Assembly (NCBI GenBank): GCA_027624995.1
Contig: JAQBTI010000034.1
Location: 1 to 13,215 of the forward strand
Direction: 5' to 3'
DNA: 13,215 nt
DNA from: Chloroflexota bacterium
GTDB taxonomy: Bacteria > Chloroflexota > Dehalococcoidia > Lucifugimonadales > CATQGZ01
Of this stretch, positions 1-7,407 are shown in pieces. Made by a program: the position numbers and the translations under genes. A model generated the notes under the pieces. It worked only from the letters and a program-made list of their open reading frames with translations. It made no database searches and was not told where the DNA came from. Each line of letters starts with the position of its first letter. Position 1 is the stretch's first letter.

Positions 1-785
1 AGTATCACTAAGGCCGCGATTGCGGCCACACCCCCCCAGCCTCCTCGTTTCGTCAGCATGAGACCGACTGTCAGCGTAATAGGAAGGATTGCCATGAAGG
101 CGAATCGGTTCTGACCAACACTCCTACCGACTCCGCTCAAACCGTACGTGACAGGAGCATCGGCGTCACCGAGATTCAGTATTCCGACCCCCGATCCGCT
201 GATCGGAACTAGGTTCTGGCCAAAATAGAACGCGGCCTCCGACAACGCATACATTGCCGTCGTGGACATTACCAGCGCCCATATAAGTGTCGTCACCCGG
301 CCCCGATCCTTAAAGCTGTGGGCGATGGCCCCCACTATGATGAAAAGAGTGACCTTCTGAAACAACGCGACCATGGTTGTCAGATCATGGTCGGCCCAGA
401 GCACCGACACCGAAATGCCGACGACCAACAGTGCTGTCAAACGCTGTACCCCGGTCCCCAACAGAACGCGCGGAAGACTTTCGGGAGCCTGAGTCGAGAT
501 GAACGCCCCGACCGCCGCTAGCGTCAGGAAGTTAGCCATCAGGCCGAATCGAGTGAGGAGCAACCCCTGGAACGGGACCTGTACCACCAGAAACACGGCT
601 GGCCACCAGGGCCGGCGCCTCAGCGCCAACATCAGGAGTATCCCGGCCACTAGGAACGGGACTTGATCAAAGATGAATCCCAGACCGAACAGCCAGTACA
701 TCAGGTAGCCTACAGCAGCGACGGGGACGGCAAGGATCAGCAGATTCGTAGCGTCGTTGTTTGTGCGAACGTTGACCAATTGCAC
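1..785 (-). CDS. Wzy/WaaL-like polytopic membrane protein (O-antigen polymerase or ligase), 3' end cut by window edge
   Basis: I translated the minus strand from a GTG at 785 and the frame stays open for 261 codons to the window edge, so the C-terminus is missing. Seen: a strongly hydrophobic protein with about nine likely membrane segments (approximate residues 15-33, 42-55, 62-77, 84-98, 116-130, 138-155, 165-182, 228-244, 252-261) and a loop at 216-235 containing GRSVGQNRFA. This recalls the conserved Asn-containing loop of O-antigen ligase/polymerase (Wzy_C) proteins. Such proteins act in the cytoplasmic membrane, joining undecaprenyl-linked repeat units or ligating glycan to an acceptor. 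The position at the end of a glycan operon fits. An AGGA at 790-793 lies 4 nt before the GTG; a TTG two codons later (779) would have 10-nt spacing and is an alternative start. The gene begins 6 nt after the preceding glycosyltransferase stop. Polymerase versus ligase cannot be decided, because the large periplasmic loop is outside the window. Confidence 0.82.
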   Translation of the reverse strand, partial: MQLVNVRTNNDATNLLILAVPVAAVGYLMYWLFGLGFIFDQVPFLVAGILLMLALRRRPWWPAVFLVVQVPFQGLLLTRFGLMANFLTLAAVGAFISTQAPESLPRVLLGTGVQRLTALLVVGISVSVLWADHDLTTMVALFQKVTLFIIVGAIAHSFKDRGRVTTLIWALVMSTTAMYALSEAAFYFGQNLVPISGSGVGILNLGDADAPVTYGLSGVGRSVGQNRFAFMAILPITLTVGLMLTKRGGWGGVAAIAALVI

Positions 786-791
786 GTCTTC

Positions 792-1967
792 CTACGGCCG
801 GACGTCGGTCTTCATCGACTCTTTCACCTGGCTCGGACTACCGGTCAGTATCGATCTGAACTCGTGCTGAACCTGAGGGGAGTCCACGTCACGAGAACGA
901 ACAAAGCTATAGGAGACCTCTTGCCGGGTCCGCCATTGGTCCTCGTCATCGGTAAGTGTCTCGATGATCTCTGCGGCGTCCCGTACGGAACCCGGCCTGT
1001 ACCCCAATCCACCAGAGGACAGTAGGCCGTCAGGGTCGACATATAGAGACACCACAGCCATACCGGACGCCCAGGCCTCCAGGAAGACGTTAGGCAATCC
1101 TTCTTTCGTCAGCCCCTCCCGAATTGGGACCGACGTATGGAGCAATACCTTCGAACAGCCCATCAACCCTGGCACCGTCCTGGGATCGGCGAATCTCTTC
1201 ATGTCCACATTTGTGCGCCTGTCCAGTTCCTTCGTCATGTCCACATAGTAGTCTGCCGAGCCGGGATATTGTCCGCCGATGACCGTGAACTTCACGTTCG
1301 GGAGAAGGTCCGCGACAGACACCAGCTTCTCTAACCCTTTCCTCGGTTCTATCGAGCCCACCCATAGTACGTCGATACTGCGATCACCAAAGCCGACCTT
1401 GCGTGCCGTTTCGTACTCCTCGACTCCGACTATATTCTGAAATACCTTGGCCTTAATCCCGAAATTGTCCCGCAACAGGTCACGCTGCATCTGCGTCTGA
1501 GCGATAACCTGCGAGCTAAGTCTGAGGATGAGTGAAGCCACCAGATTGGCCCTCCTGCCCGATTGGCGGATACAGGAGAGGTCAGACGTCATACCGACCA
1601 CTATCCGTTTGCCAAGTCCACGACCAATCAAGACCACGGCCAGGTTAACGGGCGAAAGCCCCCTGACATATATGGGAGAGGGCGACGACAGAATCTTCCA
1701 GAACAACGTTAATAGCTTCAAAGGGAAAGGGAACCGCGCGTGCCAGGCGCTGACCACTCTAACGTTCTGGTTCGAATTGGAGCCCTGATTTTCTGGATTC
1801 GGAGTCAACAACCTCACCGTAACTCCGCAACTCCCCAGCATCTGGGCTATGTGATGCATCTGTTTTTCGGAGCCTCCGGTACGTGGAGCACCGTCGCCTC
1901 GGACGACTCGACCTTGTGTCGTGGCGAATATGGTCACGGCCTGAGAGCCAGGGGTCACCTTAGGCAT
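792..1967 (-). CDS. GT4-family glycosyltransferase (GT-B fold), third of three
   Basis: The 391-residue protein has the length and layout of retaining GT-B glycosyltransferases. The N-terminal half begins with a beta strand (VTIFATTQG) and a Gly-rich acceptor-side segment with PRTGGSEKQM near residues 28-37. The C-terminal nucleotide-sugar domain contains DVLWVGSIEPRKGLEKL and the EX7E-type motif KEGLPNVFLEA (Glu 289 and Glu 297). It most likely transfers a sugar from a nucleotide donor to a lipid-linked glycan on the cytoplasmic face of the membrane; donor and acceptor cannot be read from sequence. The ATG at 1967 has no visible Shine-Dalgarno and overlaps by 8 nt the end of the small ORF at 1960-2142, so initiation may depend on translation from upstream. 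There is no other ATG/GTG/TTG in frame before a stop at about 2034. The C-terminal tail after the motif is relatively polar and ends 6 nt before the membrane protein gene. Confidence 0.9.
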   Translation of the reverse strand: MPKVTPGSQAVTIFATTQGRVVRGDGAPRTGGSEKQMHHIAQMLGSCGVTVRLLTPNPENQGSNSNQNVRVVSAWHARFPFPLKLLTLFWKILSSPSPIYVRGLSPVNLAVVLIGRGLGKRIVVGMTSDLSCIRQSGRRANLVASLILRLSSQVIAQTQMQRDLLRDNFGIKAKVFQNIVGVEEYETARKVGFGDRSIDVLWVGSIEPRKGLEKLVSVADLLPNVKFTVIGGQYPGSADYYVDMTKELDRRTNVDMKRFADPRTVPGLMGCSKVLLHTSVPIREGLTKEGLPNVFLEAWASGMAVVSLYVDPDGLLSSGGLGYRPGSVRDAAEIIETLTDDEDQWRTRQEVSYSFVRSRDVDSPQVQHEFRSILTGSPSQVKESMKTDVRP

Positions 1968-2142
1968 ATCGGAGCACGGTCGTATGTCCGCGATGAGGTT
2001 GCCAGCCGGGTGAGAAGGCGACGGTGTTGTCAGTTACTGCCTGAGCGTTTAGCCTTCTCTGTTCAGTCGCGCCTCCCACATAGCAGTCCTGGTAGTAGTT
2101 AGTCGTTAGCTCGGACTTGAATGAGGCTGTTTTGTCATTCAA
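1960..2142 (-). CDS. possible small protein, 60 aa, TTG start with strong Shine-Dalgarno
   Basis: This is a tentative gene. A GGGAGGAG sequence (2150-2157) lies 7 nt before a TTG at 2142, the best ribosome binding site in the window. The frame runs 60 codons to a TAA that overlaps the start of the next glycosyltransferase by 8 nt. The product begins MNDKTASFKSEL, continues NYYQDCYVGGATEQRRL and ends HTTVLRYA. It has no membrane segment, no signal peptide and no fold I recognise. Two readings are possible. It may be a short leader whose translation feeds ribosomes into the downstream glycosyltransferase, which lacks its own site. Or it may be the remnant N-terminus of a lost gene, since the YYxxxYxGG-like stretch vaguely recalls the start of some SAM methyltransferases (weak impression). 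Against it: it is short and unrecognised, and its start is TTG. Confidence 0.4.
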   Translation of the reverse strand: MNDKTASFKSELTTNYYQDCYVGGATEQRRLNAQAVTDNTVAFSPGWQPHRGHTTVLRYA

Positions 2143-2216
2143 TGGAGCGCTCCTCCCGTTGCCGTACGCCGTCCGGCGCCAAGACAGAACAGGGTGCCCC
2201 TAACAAACACACGTTG
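2143..2216. other. intergenic spacer, the only non-overlapping gap above 20 nt
   Basis: These 74 bases separate the methyltransferase stop from the small ORF. They hold the strong Shine-Dalgarno and a short GC-rich inverted repeat (CGCC-GTCC-GGCG, about 2168-2179) without a following T-run, so I do not call a terminator. No confident -35/-10 pair was seen. An internal promoter or partial attenuation site is possible but unsupported. Confidence 0.4.
2150..2157 (-). promoter_or_regulatory. strong Shine-Dalgarno partly inside a perfect palindrome
   Basis: On the minus strand GGGAGGAG lies 7 nt upstream of the TTG at 2142. Its last four bases form the left half of the perfect 10-base palindrome GGAGCGCTCC (2144-2153). 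The site decides the start of the 60-residue ORF. If the palindrome folds or pairs between molecules it could mask the ribosome site, but a 10-base palindrome without a loop makes only a weak hairpin, so regulation here is speculation. Confidence 0.5.
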
Positions 2217-3002
2217 TCATGACTTCCTGACCCAATATGCTCGGACGGATGCCAGCCCGAATCGAGACATCGTCCCCCTAAGATCCAACGCTCTATACGG
2301 CAGAAATCTGTAGGCCGAGTGGAGAAACATAGGGCTCGTCTTCACAACCTCCAAGCCACTCAATTCGAATTGCTCCACCCATGACCTCTTCCTAAAACAT
2401 CTCAGTTCTCTGCGATGCGATGAAGCAGCACCGTGCACAGGAGGCATGAACAGGGAACGTAGCCGGGACCGCCGAACCGTGGCCGCCTCTCTCGAGTGTG
2501 GAGATGTTCGGGACGAGGTCTGCACCGCCTGCCGATGTCGCGCAAGCTTCCCCACAGCTTTCGGCGCGGCGACGTGAATAAGCACGTGCAATGGGTACAG
2601 GACAAGCTGGGCCACCTTCCAGGTCACGGTCGGCATGGTGTGGACCATCAAGCCGTCGTCACGCAGCACTCGTCGCATCTCGGCCATGCAAGTGGTGGGG
2701 TCCTTGACGTGCTCCAGTACGTTGGAAGAGAAGATCAGTTGAAACGCATTGTCCCGAAAGGGGAGTGTTTGAGCGTCAGCGACGCACGCACCGCTTACGC
2801 GAGCCCTGGGGCGGATATCGATCGGGACGACCATTTCGAAACGCCTTCGCAGCAAGCCGGTCAGAAACCCATCGCCACAGCCGACCTCTAGAACTGGTCC
2901 CTGCAAGGGCTTTGGGGACTCCTCAATCAGCTGTGCCAGATCACGGGCCCGCAGAAAGTGCTCCCAGTCGTCGTCTGGCAGGTCTCGGCGATCAAAGCGC
3001 AT
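2217..3002 (-). CDS. class I SAM-dependent methyltransferase (261 aa)
   Basis: The protein carries the standard Rossmann methyltransferase motifs: motif I VLEVGCGDG at residues 37-45, an acidic residue after strand 2 (IDIR, 61-64), ADAQTLPF at 75-82 and FSSNVLEHV at 91-99, followed by MRRVLRDDG. This is the Methyltransf_11/UbiE-like pattern, in which SAM donates a methyl group to a small molecule or sugar. The C-terminal half has a basic stretch (about 165-195) and a MPPVHGAASSH segment. In a glycan operon it most likely O- or N-methylates a sugar, but the substrate is unknown. I chose the ATG at 3002 because GGAG (3011-3014) lies 8 nt upstream. The frame remains open upstream, and a TTG at 3020 would overlap the previous stop as TTGA, giving six more residues. 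It starts 14 nt after the preceding glycosyltransferase stop and is followed by the only sizeable non-coding stretch (2143-2216). Confidence 0.88.
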   Translation of the reverse strand: MRFDRRDLPDDDWEHFLRARDLAQLIEESPKPLQGPVLEVGCGDGFLTGLLRRRFEMVVPIDIRPRARVSGACVADAQTLPFRDNAFQLIFSSNVLEHVKDPTTCMAEMRRVLRDDGLMVHTMPTVTWKVAQLVLYPLHVLIHVAAPKAVGKLARHRQAVQTSSRTSPHSREAATVRRSRLRSLFMPPVHGAASSHRRELRCFRKRSWVEQFELSGLEVVKTSPMFLHSAYRFLPYRALDLRGTMSRFGLASVRAYWVRKS

Positions 3003-3010
3003 GGGGCTGG

Positions 3011-3014
3011 CTCC
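3011..3014 (-). promoter_or_regulatory. GGAG ribosome binding site deciding the methyltransferase start
   Basis: GGAG on the minus strand lies 8 nt before the ATG at 3002. It supports that start over the longer open frame that reaches back to 3095, which would overlap the upstream glycosyltransferase gene by nearly 80 nt and adds residues rich in Arg and Pro with no family resemblance. Confidence 0.6.
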
Positions 3015-3016
3015 AA

Positions 3017-4282
3017 TCAAGGGCTCTCGACGAGGCCGGTCTGTGAAACGAGGGACCGGTACAGGTCCTCGTACTGCCCAACCACCGTTTCCCAATCATA
3101 CTTTCGCGCCTCGGCCAGCCCATTGTCCCCAAGGCGCCTACGCAATCCGCCGTCGTCGATGAGTTCCTTCACATGGCCTGCAATTGCCTGGTCGTCGCCC
3201 GCAGCTCCAACCATTCCGGTACGGAGGTGCTCCACGACCTCCCGGCAACCGGGGGCATCCGTCGTGATCACTGGGACACCCGCGGCCATCGCCTCGATCA
3301 ACACCCTGGGGAAACCTTCAAGCAGGGACGGGAATACGAAGATGTCGGCCGCCTGGTAGAGCTCGACCAGCCTGTCGGCCGGCATCTTTGGGACAAGACC
3401 ATCCTCCGCGTCCGAAATCTGGACCGCCGGGTGCGTCTTCACAAAGTCCGCTACCTGGGCGTCGCGAATCAGGCCATCCAACTGCTGAGTCCCGGCCCCA
3501 ACGATCAGCCAAATGAACGACAGGCCCTGGTCCTTAAGAATTCGGGCGATCCTGGGTATCGAGTCGTACCCCTTCTTCTGATGATGACGTCCGACCGTGA
3601 GTAATAAGGTCGCCTCCGAAGGCACCTGCCAGGCCCGCCGAGTAGCCGCCGTATCTGAGACGGCCGAGAACCTTGCGGAGTCCACTCCGTTGGGGATCTC
3701 GACGATTCGGGACAGTGGCACGTCCAGCTCGCGGTAGCTCTCTGCGATGGTCTCCGTGAGCGCGACGACTCGGTCCATCTTCTTCAGAGTTCTAACGATG
3801 ATCGGCTCAATGCGGCGGTCGAGGCGCAACCCGTAGCTCAGTCCTGCATCTTTCTGAATGTCGTCTCCGTACGCCCTGAGCACCAACGGCACTTTACCTG
3901 CCAACGTAGATACGATATAGGCGGCGGGATAGGAGCCCACGATCTGCCAGATATCGAAGCGGTTCACGGTGTTCTGGTAACGAATGTAAGACCTGAGCGC
4001 CATCGGAAAGTATCTGGCCAGTGTATTCGAGGGACGCGGTAACGCTTTCGCCCGGAATGGAAGCGTGTTGTAGAACGCTCTGTTCCTGGACCGCTCTTCG
4101 CCGGGAACGAACAGCGTTACGGAGTGCCCGCGCTCGGCAAGCCCTTTGAGGAGGTTGTATGCGAATACCTGGTAGCCTCCAACCTTCTTCAGTGACCCAA
4201 ATATCGCGCTGCCGACTCTCAAACTATCGGCGTGGATCCCACGATCGTAGTCAATTGGACCTTCAATCGGGCGAGGGATCAT
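3017..4282 (-). CDS. GT4-family glycosyltransferase, second of three
   Basis: The 421-residue protein has a clear GT-B architecture. The N-terminal domain contains KKVGGYQVFAYNLLKGLAERGH (about 32-53), the usual GGxxxxxxxLaxxLxxxGH acceptor-side helix. A middle segment reads VEIPNGVDSARF, the hinge typical of GT4. The C-terminal domain has LLTVGRHHQKKGYDSI and the EX7E motif LEGFPRVLIEAMAAGVPVI (Glu 322 and Glu 330). These residues bind the nucleotide-sugar, and members such as WbpY- or WaaG-type enzymes extend lipid-linked glycans in the cytoplasm. Specificity is not readable. The ATG at 4282 lies inside the end of the ABC exporter gene (20-nt overlap) with only a poor Shine-Dalgarno. An in-frame TTG about 20 codons later is an alternative, but it too lacks a good site and would leave part of the N-terminal strand out. 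Confidence 0.93.
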   Translation of the reverse strand: MIPRPIEGPIDYDRGIHADSLRVGSAIFGSLKKVGGYQVFAYNLLKGLAERGHSVTLFVPGEERSRNRAFYNTLPFRAKALPRPSNTLARYFPMALRSYIRYQNTVNRFDIWQIVGSYPAAYIVSTLAGKVPLVLRAYGDDIQKDAGLSYGLRLDRRIEPIIVRTLKKMDRVVALTETIAESYRELDVPLSRIVEIPNGVDSARFSAVSDTAATRRAWQVPSEATLLLTVGRHHQKKGYDSIPRIARILKDQGLSFIWLIVGAGTQQLDGLIRDAQVADFVKTHPAVQISDAEDGLVPKMPADRLVELYQAADIFVFPSLLEGFPRVLIEAMAAGVPVITTDAPGCREVVEHLRTGMVGAAGDDQAIAGHVKELIDDGGLRRRLGDNGLAEARKYDWETVVGQYEDLYRSLVSQTGLVESP

Positions 4283-6113
4283 CCGTGAGGGCCTGTTGGT
4301 CCACCATGGACTTGAACTCGCCGCCCAGGACTATGAGTTCCGCATACGATCCCTTCTCGATAATGCTTCCGTCCTTGAGCACGTATATCTCGTCACTGTT
4401 TCGGACCGTCGAGAGTCGGTGGGCGATCACGACGATCGTCTTTTCACCATGGAGGTCGTCGATGTTGAGCTGGATCTCCCGCTCCGACTTCGAGTCGAGC
4501 GAGCTGGTCGCCTCGTCGAAGATCAGTACCTGCGCGTCCTTGAATAGCTCTCTAGCTATACTGATGCGCTGTCTCTGGCCGCCGGACACGTTTACGCCAT
4601 CGTCACCGAGTAGGGTGTCGTAGCTGTCAGGGAGACCCTCGATGAACTGCTGGATGTACGCTCGCGCCGCGACACCCCTCACCGCCTCTTCTGGGACATC
4701 CATTTGCCACAGCGTGAGGTTATTTCGGATGGTGTCGTTGAAGATGACGCTCTCCTGAGTGACATAGCCCAATCCTTGGCGCAGCTTGGCCTGATCGAAT
4801 GCCTGGTAATCCAGGCCACCGAGATATATTTTCCCCTCAGTCGGCCTCAGTATTCCTGTCAGGAGGGTAACCAACGTCGACTTTCCGGCGCCCGACGCGC
4901 CAACTATCGCCACCGTTCGCTTCGGTGGAATGACCAGATCGATGTTCTTAAGCACGTAGGCGGAGTCTCCGTAGCTGAAAGAGACCGCTTCGAACCGGAG
5001 CGGCTGCCCGAAGTCAGGGACGGCTCCTCCGGGGGCCATCTTCTCACGTTCCTCCTCCAGTTCTCTCTCAAGGTCCAGGAACACCCTGATGCTGCCGGAG
5101 GCTCCCAGGAATTTGCGGTACTCGGAGTATACCCGGAGGGCGAAACCGACAGCCCGCCTCACCAGGAAGAGGAGGAACACGACCTCAATGAGTTGGACTC
5201 CTTCGATTTCAACATAGTAGAAAAGCAGCCCTGCCACCAGGAGCATCATGAATAGCTCGGTACCGTTCGACACAAGTGCCGAGAGGACCGATTGCTTGTA
5301 CCGAATCTCCCCCTGTTGCTCTGCCGTCTCCACGGTCCTGCCCAGGATCCTTCGGCTGGAGTGGGTAGCCTTGAGGTACTTGTAGCTCCGCAATGCCTGA
5401 ATCAGGTAGGACTGAAGTCGGGCGTTGATCGACGTTGAGGTCATCGAGTATTCCGTCGTTAGCCGGTTAACCCTCCTCAAAAGCAGCAGGGCCGGGATAC
5501 CGAGCGCCAAGACCGCGAGGGTCAGCACGGGATTGATGAGCATCGGAAGCGCAAAATATACCGCGGCGAAACCGGCGGCTACGACCAGGTTCACGGATTT
5601 CTCGAAGGCCGACGCGACGGAGTTGTACTCGATCGTCGCCGCGTTGATGAAGTAACTCGATTCCTTGCGCACGAAGTAGCGATAGTCGGCCTCGAATAGC
5701 TTGGTGATCAGTCCCCGTTTCAGTTGGACCAGCAGACGAGTGATGATCCTGGCGACGTACATCTCCTGGAACACCATAAACGCACTGCGGACAGCAAAGA
5801 ACGCGACCATGGCGATAAGGGCGGCGCCCAACGAGTATCGGAGGCCAAAGGCATCGAATGCGCCCACCATGAAGCGGGAAAAAGCGCTGTCCGAATCCTC
5901 GCCCTCCAGGATGGGCAGGAAAAGACCCACGGCCAAGCCATCGAGGACGGCGGCGCAGACTACGATGGCGAGCCACACGAACACCTTGACCCCGACGGCC
6001 TCGTGGAGGTAACGAAGGAAGAGCCCGACGTTCCGCAGACCGCCTCCCTCGGTCTCTACGGCGCCTAGGCGTGCATTCCGACTCGTGCGTTCAACCTGCT
6101 GTTTGATCGCCAT
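4263..6113 (-). CDS. ABC exporter with fused membrane and ATPase domains, PglK/MsbA-like flippase
   Basis: The 616-residue half-transporter acts as a homodimer in the cytoplasmic membrane. About six transmembrane helices fill residues 40-320 (for example VFVWLAIVVCAAVLDGLAVG and LGAALIAMVAFFAV). The ATPase domain follows, with Walker A GASGAGKST (405-413), Q-loop Gln 453, signature VSGGQ (509-513), Walker B VLIFDE (529-534), D-loop SSLD and H-loop His 565. All catalytic residues are present, so it should be active. Residues EREKMAPGGAV near 350-365 form the linker. Among glycan loci this domain order is found in PglK/WlaB, which flips lipid-linked oligosaccharides, and in MsbA, which flips lipid A. 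The position between two glycosyltransferase genes favours a lipid-linked glycan flippase, but drug or lipid export cannot be excluded. It starts 7 nt after the preceding stop and overlaps the next gene by 20 nt. Confidence 0.93.
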   Translation of the reverse strand: MAIKQQVERTSRNARLGAVETEGGGLRNVGLFLRYLHEAVGVKVFVWLAIVVCAAVLDGLAVGLFLPILEGEDSDSAFSRFMVGAFDAFGLRYSLGAALIAMVAFFAVRSAFMVFQEMYVARIITRLLVQLKRGLITKLFEADYRYFVRKESSYFINAATIEYNSVASAFEKSVNLVVAAGFAAVYFALPMLINPVLTLAVLALGIPALLLLRRVNRLTTEYSMTSTSINARLQSYLIQALRSYKYLKATHSSRRILGRTVETAEQQGEIRYKQSVLSALVSNGTELFMMLLVAGLLFYYVEIEGVQLIEVVFLLFLVRRAVGFALRVYSEYRKFLGASGSIRVFLDLERELEEEREKMAPGGAVPDFGQPLRFEAVSFSYGDSAYVLKNIDLVIPPKRTVAIVGASGAGKSTLVTLLTGILRPTEGKIYLGGLDYQAFDQAKLRQGLGYVTQESVIFNDTIRNNLTLWQMDVPEEAVRGVAARAYIQQFIEGLPDSYDTLLGDDGVNVSGGQRQRISIARELFKDAQVLIFDEATSSLDSKSEREIQLNIDDLHGEKTIVVIAHRLSTVRNSDEIYVLKDGSIIEKGSYAELIVLGGEFKSMVDQQALTDDPSPD

Positions 6114-6120
6114 TTCTAGG

Positions 6121-7407
6121 TTAGGCCGTCCCGGTCAGAGCCTTGATCCGGTCCCAATACTGACGGTCGATGACCTCGGTAGACGCAGCCGCCAGCGCCC
6201 GTTGAGACTCTTCCGCTAGGCTGGCTGCCGGGATTTGGGCGGCAGCGATGACCTTATCAGCGAACTCCCTGGGGTCCAAGCCCGAGACGAAGCCGTTCTT
6301 ACCCGGATCGATCCACGTGTCGGTGATGCCTTCCAAGCGGTTTGCAACGACAGGCACTCCACATGCCACGGCCTCGAGCAGAGGATTGGGCAGTCCCTCG
6401 CTCGTCGATGGGAGAACGTAAACGTCTGCCAGCTTCATAAACTCTGCGGGGGAATCGATAAAACCCTCCACGATCTCTACACGGTTACCAAGCTCGTGAC
6501 GTGCGATTGTCCCCCTCACACCGTCGAGGTAACTCACATCACGCCCCGACAGGGGGCCTAAGGTCACCACGGGTCCACCCATAACAAGCTTGAACCGCTC
6601 CGGCAGGAGCCTCATCACGTCGATCAGAAAAAGCTGGTTCTTGGTTGGCATGAACTTGGCCACATAGGAAAGGACAGTGTCGTCCTCGCGGAACCCCGTG
6701 TATCTGCAGCGATACTCTCGCTTCCGCGACGCCTCCGGGAAAAACTTCGTTTCGTCCACGGGGTGAGGCCGGCACCAGACGTTGTCGACGTATCCATGTC
6801 GCCGGCACATCTCTCTTTGTTTCTCAGAGCCACAGACGATCTGGGTCGACGATGGGAAACTTGACCCACGTATCAACTTTACGATGCATGGCTCGTACAC
6901 GTGCGGGGACTGCCTATCGGACGTAATCTCCAGCATGAACGGGATGTCAAAGACCTTCGCAAAAGAAACCGCTCCCGAAGTCACGCGCGAACTGCCGAAT
7001 ATGTGAATCAGGTCATAGTTCTTGCGCTGTGGCAGCAGGTGGGTGAATACCCGCAGGATCTCGAACAGGTAGTCTAGCTTGGCTCTTGCCCTTCGCCTGA
7101 GCGAGTGTCCGTCATTGGCAGACTCGGGCGGCCCTGAGAAGAACGGCACTCCTGGGGTCACCCTGAAGACTCGGGCGCCATCGTATTCGTAACTCTCGCT
7201 CCGGTCGAACGTAACTGACCCGCAGAGAACGTCGAAACGGACTCCAAACTTCCGGGCGAGCCTTTTATATGTCTTGTGAGCCCTGAGTCCCGATCCGGAG
7301 TATTCCGGCGGATATTTGCTGCTGACGAGAAGGACGTTCGGCGGTCGCCGGGTCTCAATCCTTGTTCTCCCCATCACCGTTGTGGACTCTGCTGGTGGCC
7401 CCGTCAC
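6121..7407 (-). CDS. GT4-family glycosyltransferase, first of three
   Basis: The 428-residue protein opens after a 23-residue polar leader with PPNVLLVSSKYPPEYSGSG, the first strand and acceptor loop of a GT-B enzyme. The C-terminal domain carries LSYVAKFMPTKNQLFLIDVM (lysine-containing donor site region), YVLPSTSEGLPNPLLEA with the EX7E glutamates at 337 and 345, and ACGVPVVANRLEGI. It should add one sugar to the growing lipid-linked glycan from a nucleotide donor. The GTG at 7407 overlaps the preceding stop as GTGA, and no Shine-Dalgarno is visible, so translation is probably coupled to the methyltransferase-kinase gene upstream. A second start, the ATG at codon 12, exists but the four-base overlap favours the GTG. 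It ends in TAA, 7 nt before the ABC exporter. Confidence 0.93.
   Translation of the reverse strand: MTGPPAESTTVMGRTRIETRRPPNVLLVSSKYPPEYSGSGLRAHKTYKRLARKFGVRFDVLCGSVTFDRSESYEYDGARVFRVTPGVPFFSGPPESANDGHSLRRRARAKLDYLFEILRVFTHLLPQRKNYDLIHIFGSSRVTSGAVSFAKVFDIPFMLEITSDRQSPHVYEPCIVKLIRGSSFPSSTQIVCGSEKQREMCRRHGYVDNVWCRPHPVDETKFFPEASRKREYRCRYTGFREDDTVLSYVAKFMPTKNQLFLIDVMRLLPERFKLVMGGPVVTLGPLSGRDVSYLDGVRGTIARHELGNRVEIVEGFIDSPAEFMKLADVYVLPSTSEGLPNPLLEAVACGVPVVANRLEGITDTWIDPGKNGFVSGLDPREFADKVIAAAQIPAASLAEESQRALAAASTEVIDRQYWDRIKALTGTA

Noticed and set aside
12..27. Inverted repeat GGCCGC-GATT-GCGGCC
   Set aside because: It looks like a hairpin, but it sits in the coding sequence of the membrane protein where Ala/Ile codons repeat, and no T-run follows. 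Chance in GC-rich DNA is the simpler explanation.
191..206. Inverted repeat CCGATC-CGCT-GATCGG
   Set aside because: It is a six-base stem inside the coding region of the Wzy/WaaL-like gene with no terminator or operator context.
2168..2179. Possible terminator or attenuator in the 74-nt spacer
   Set aside because: The stem is only four to five base pairs and no run of T follows in the direction of transcription.
3003..3095. Longer methyltransferase start at 3095
   Set aside because: It overlaps the upstream glycosyltransferase gene by nearly 80 nt and adds an Arg/Pro-rich segment. The ATG at 3002 has GGAG at good spacing.
5724..6068. Plus-strand open frames opposite the ABC exporter start (also 4704-5255)
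   Set aside because: They are antisense shadows of a fully motif-supported ABC protein, with unstructured charged translations.
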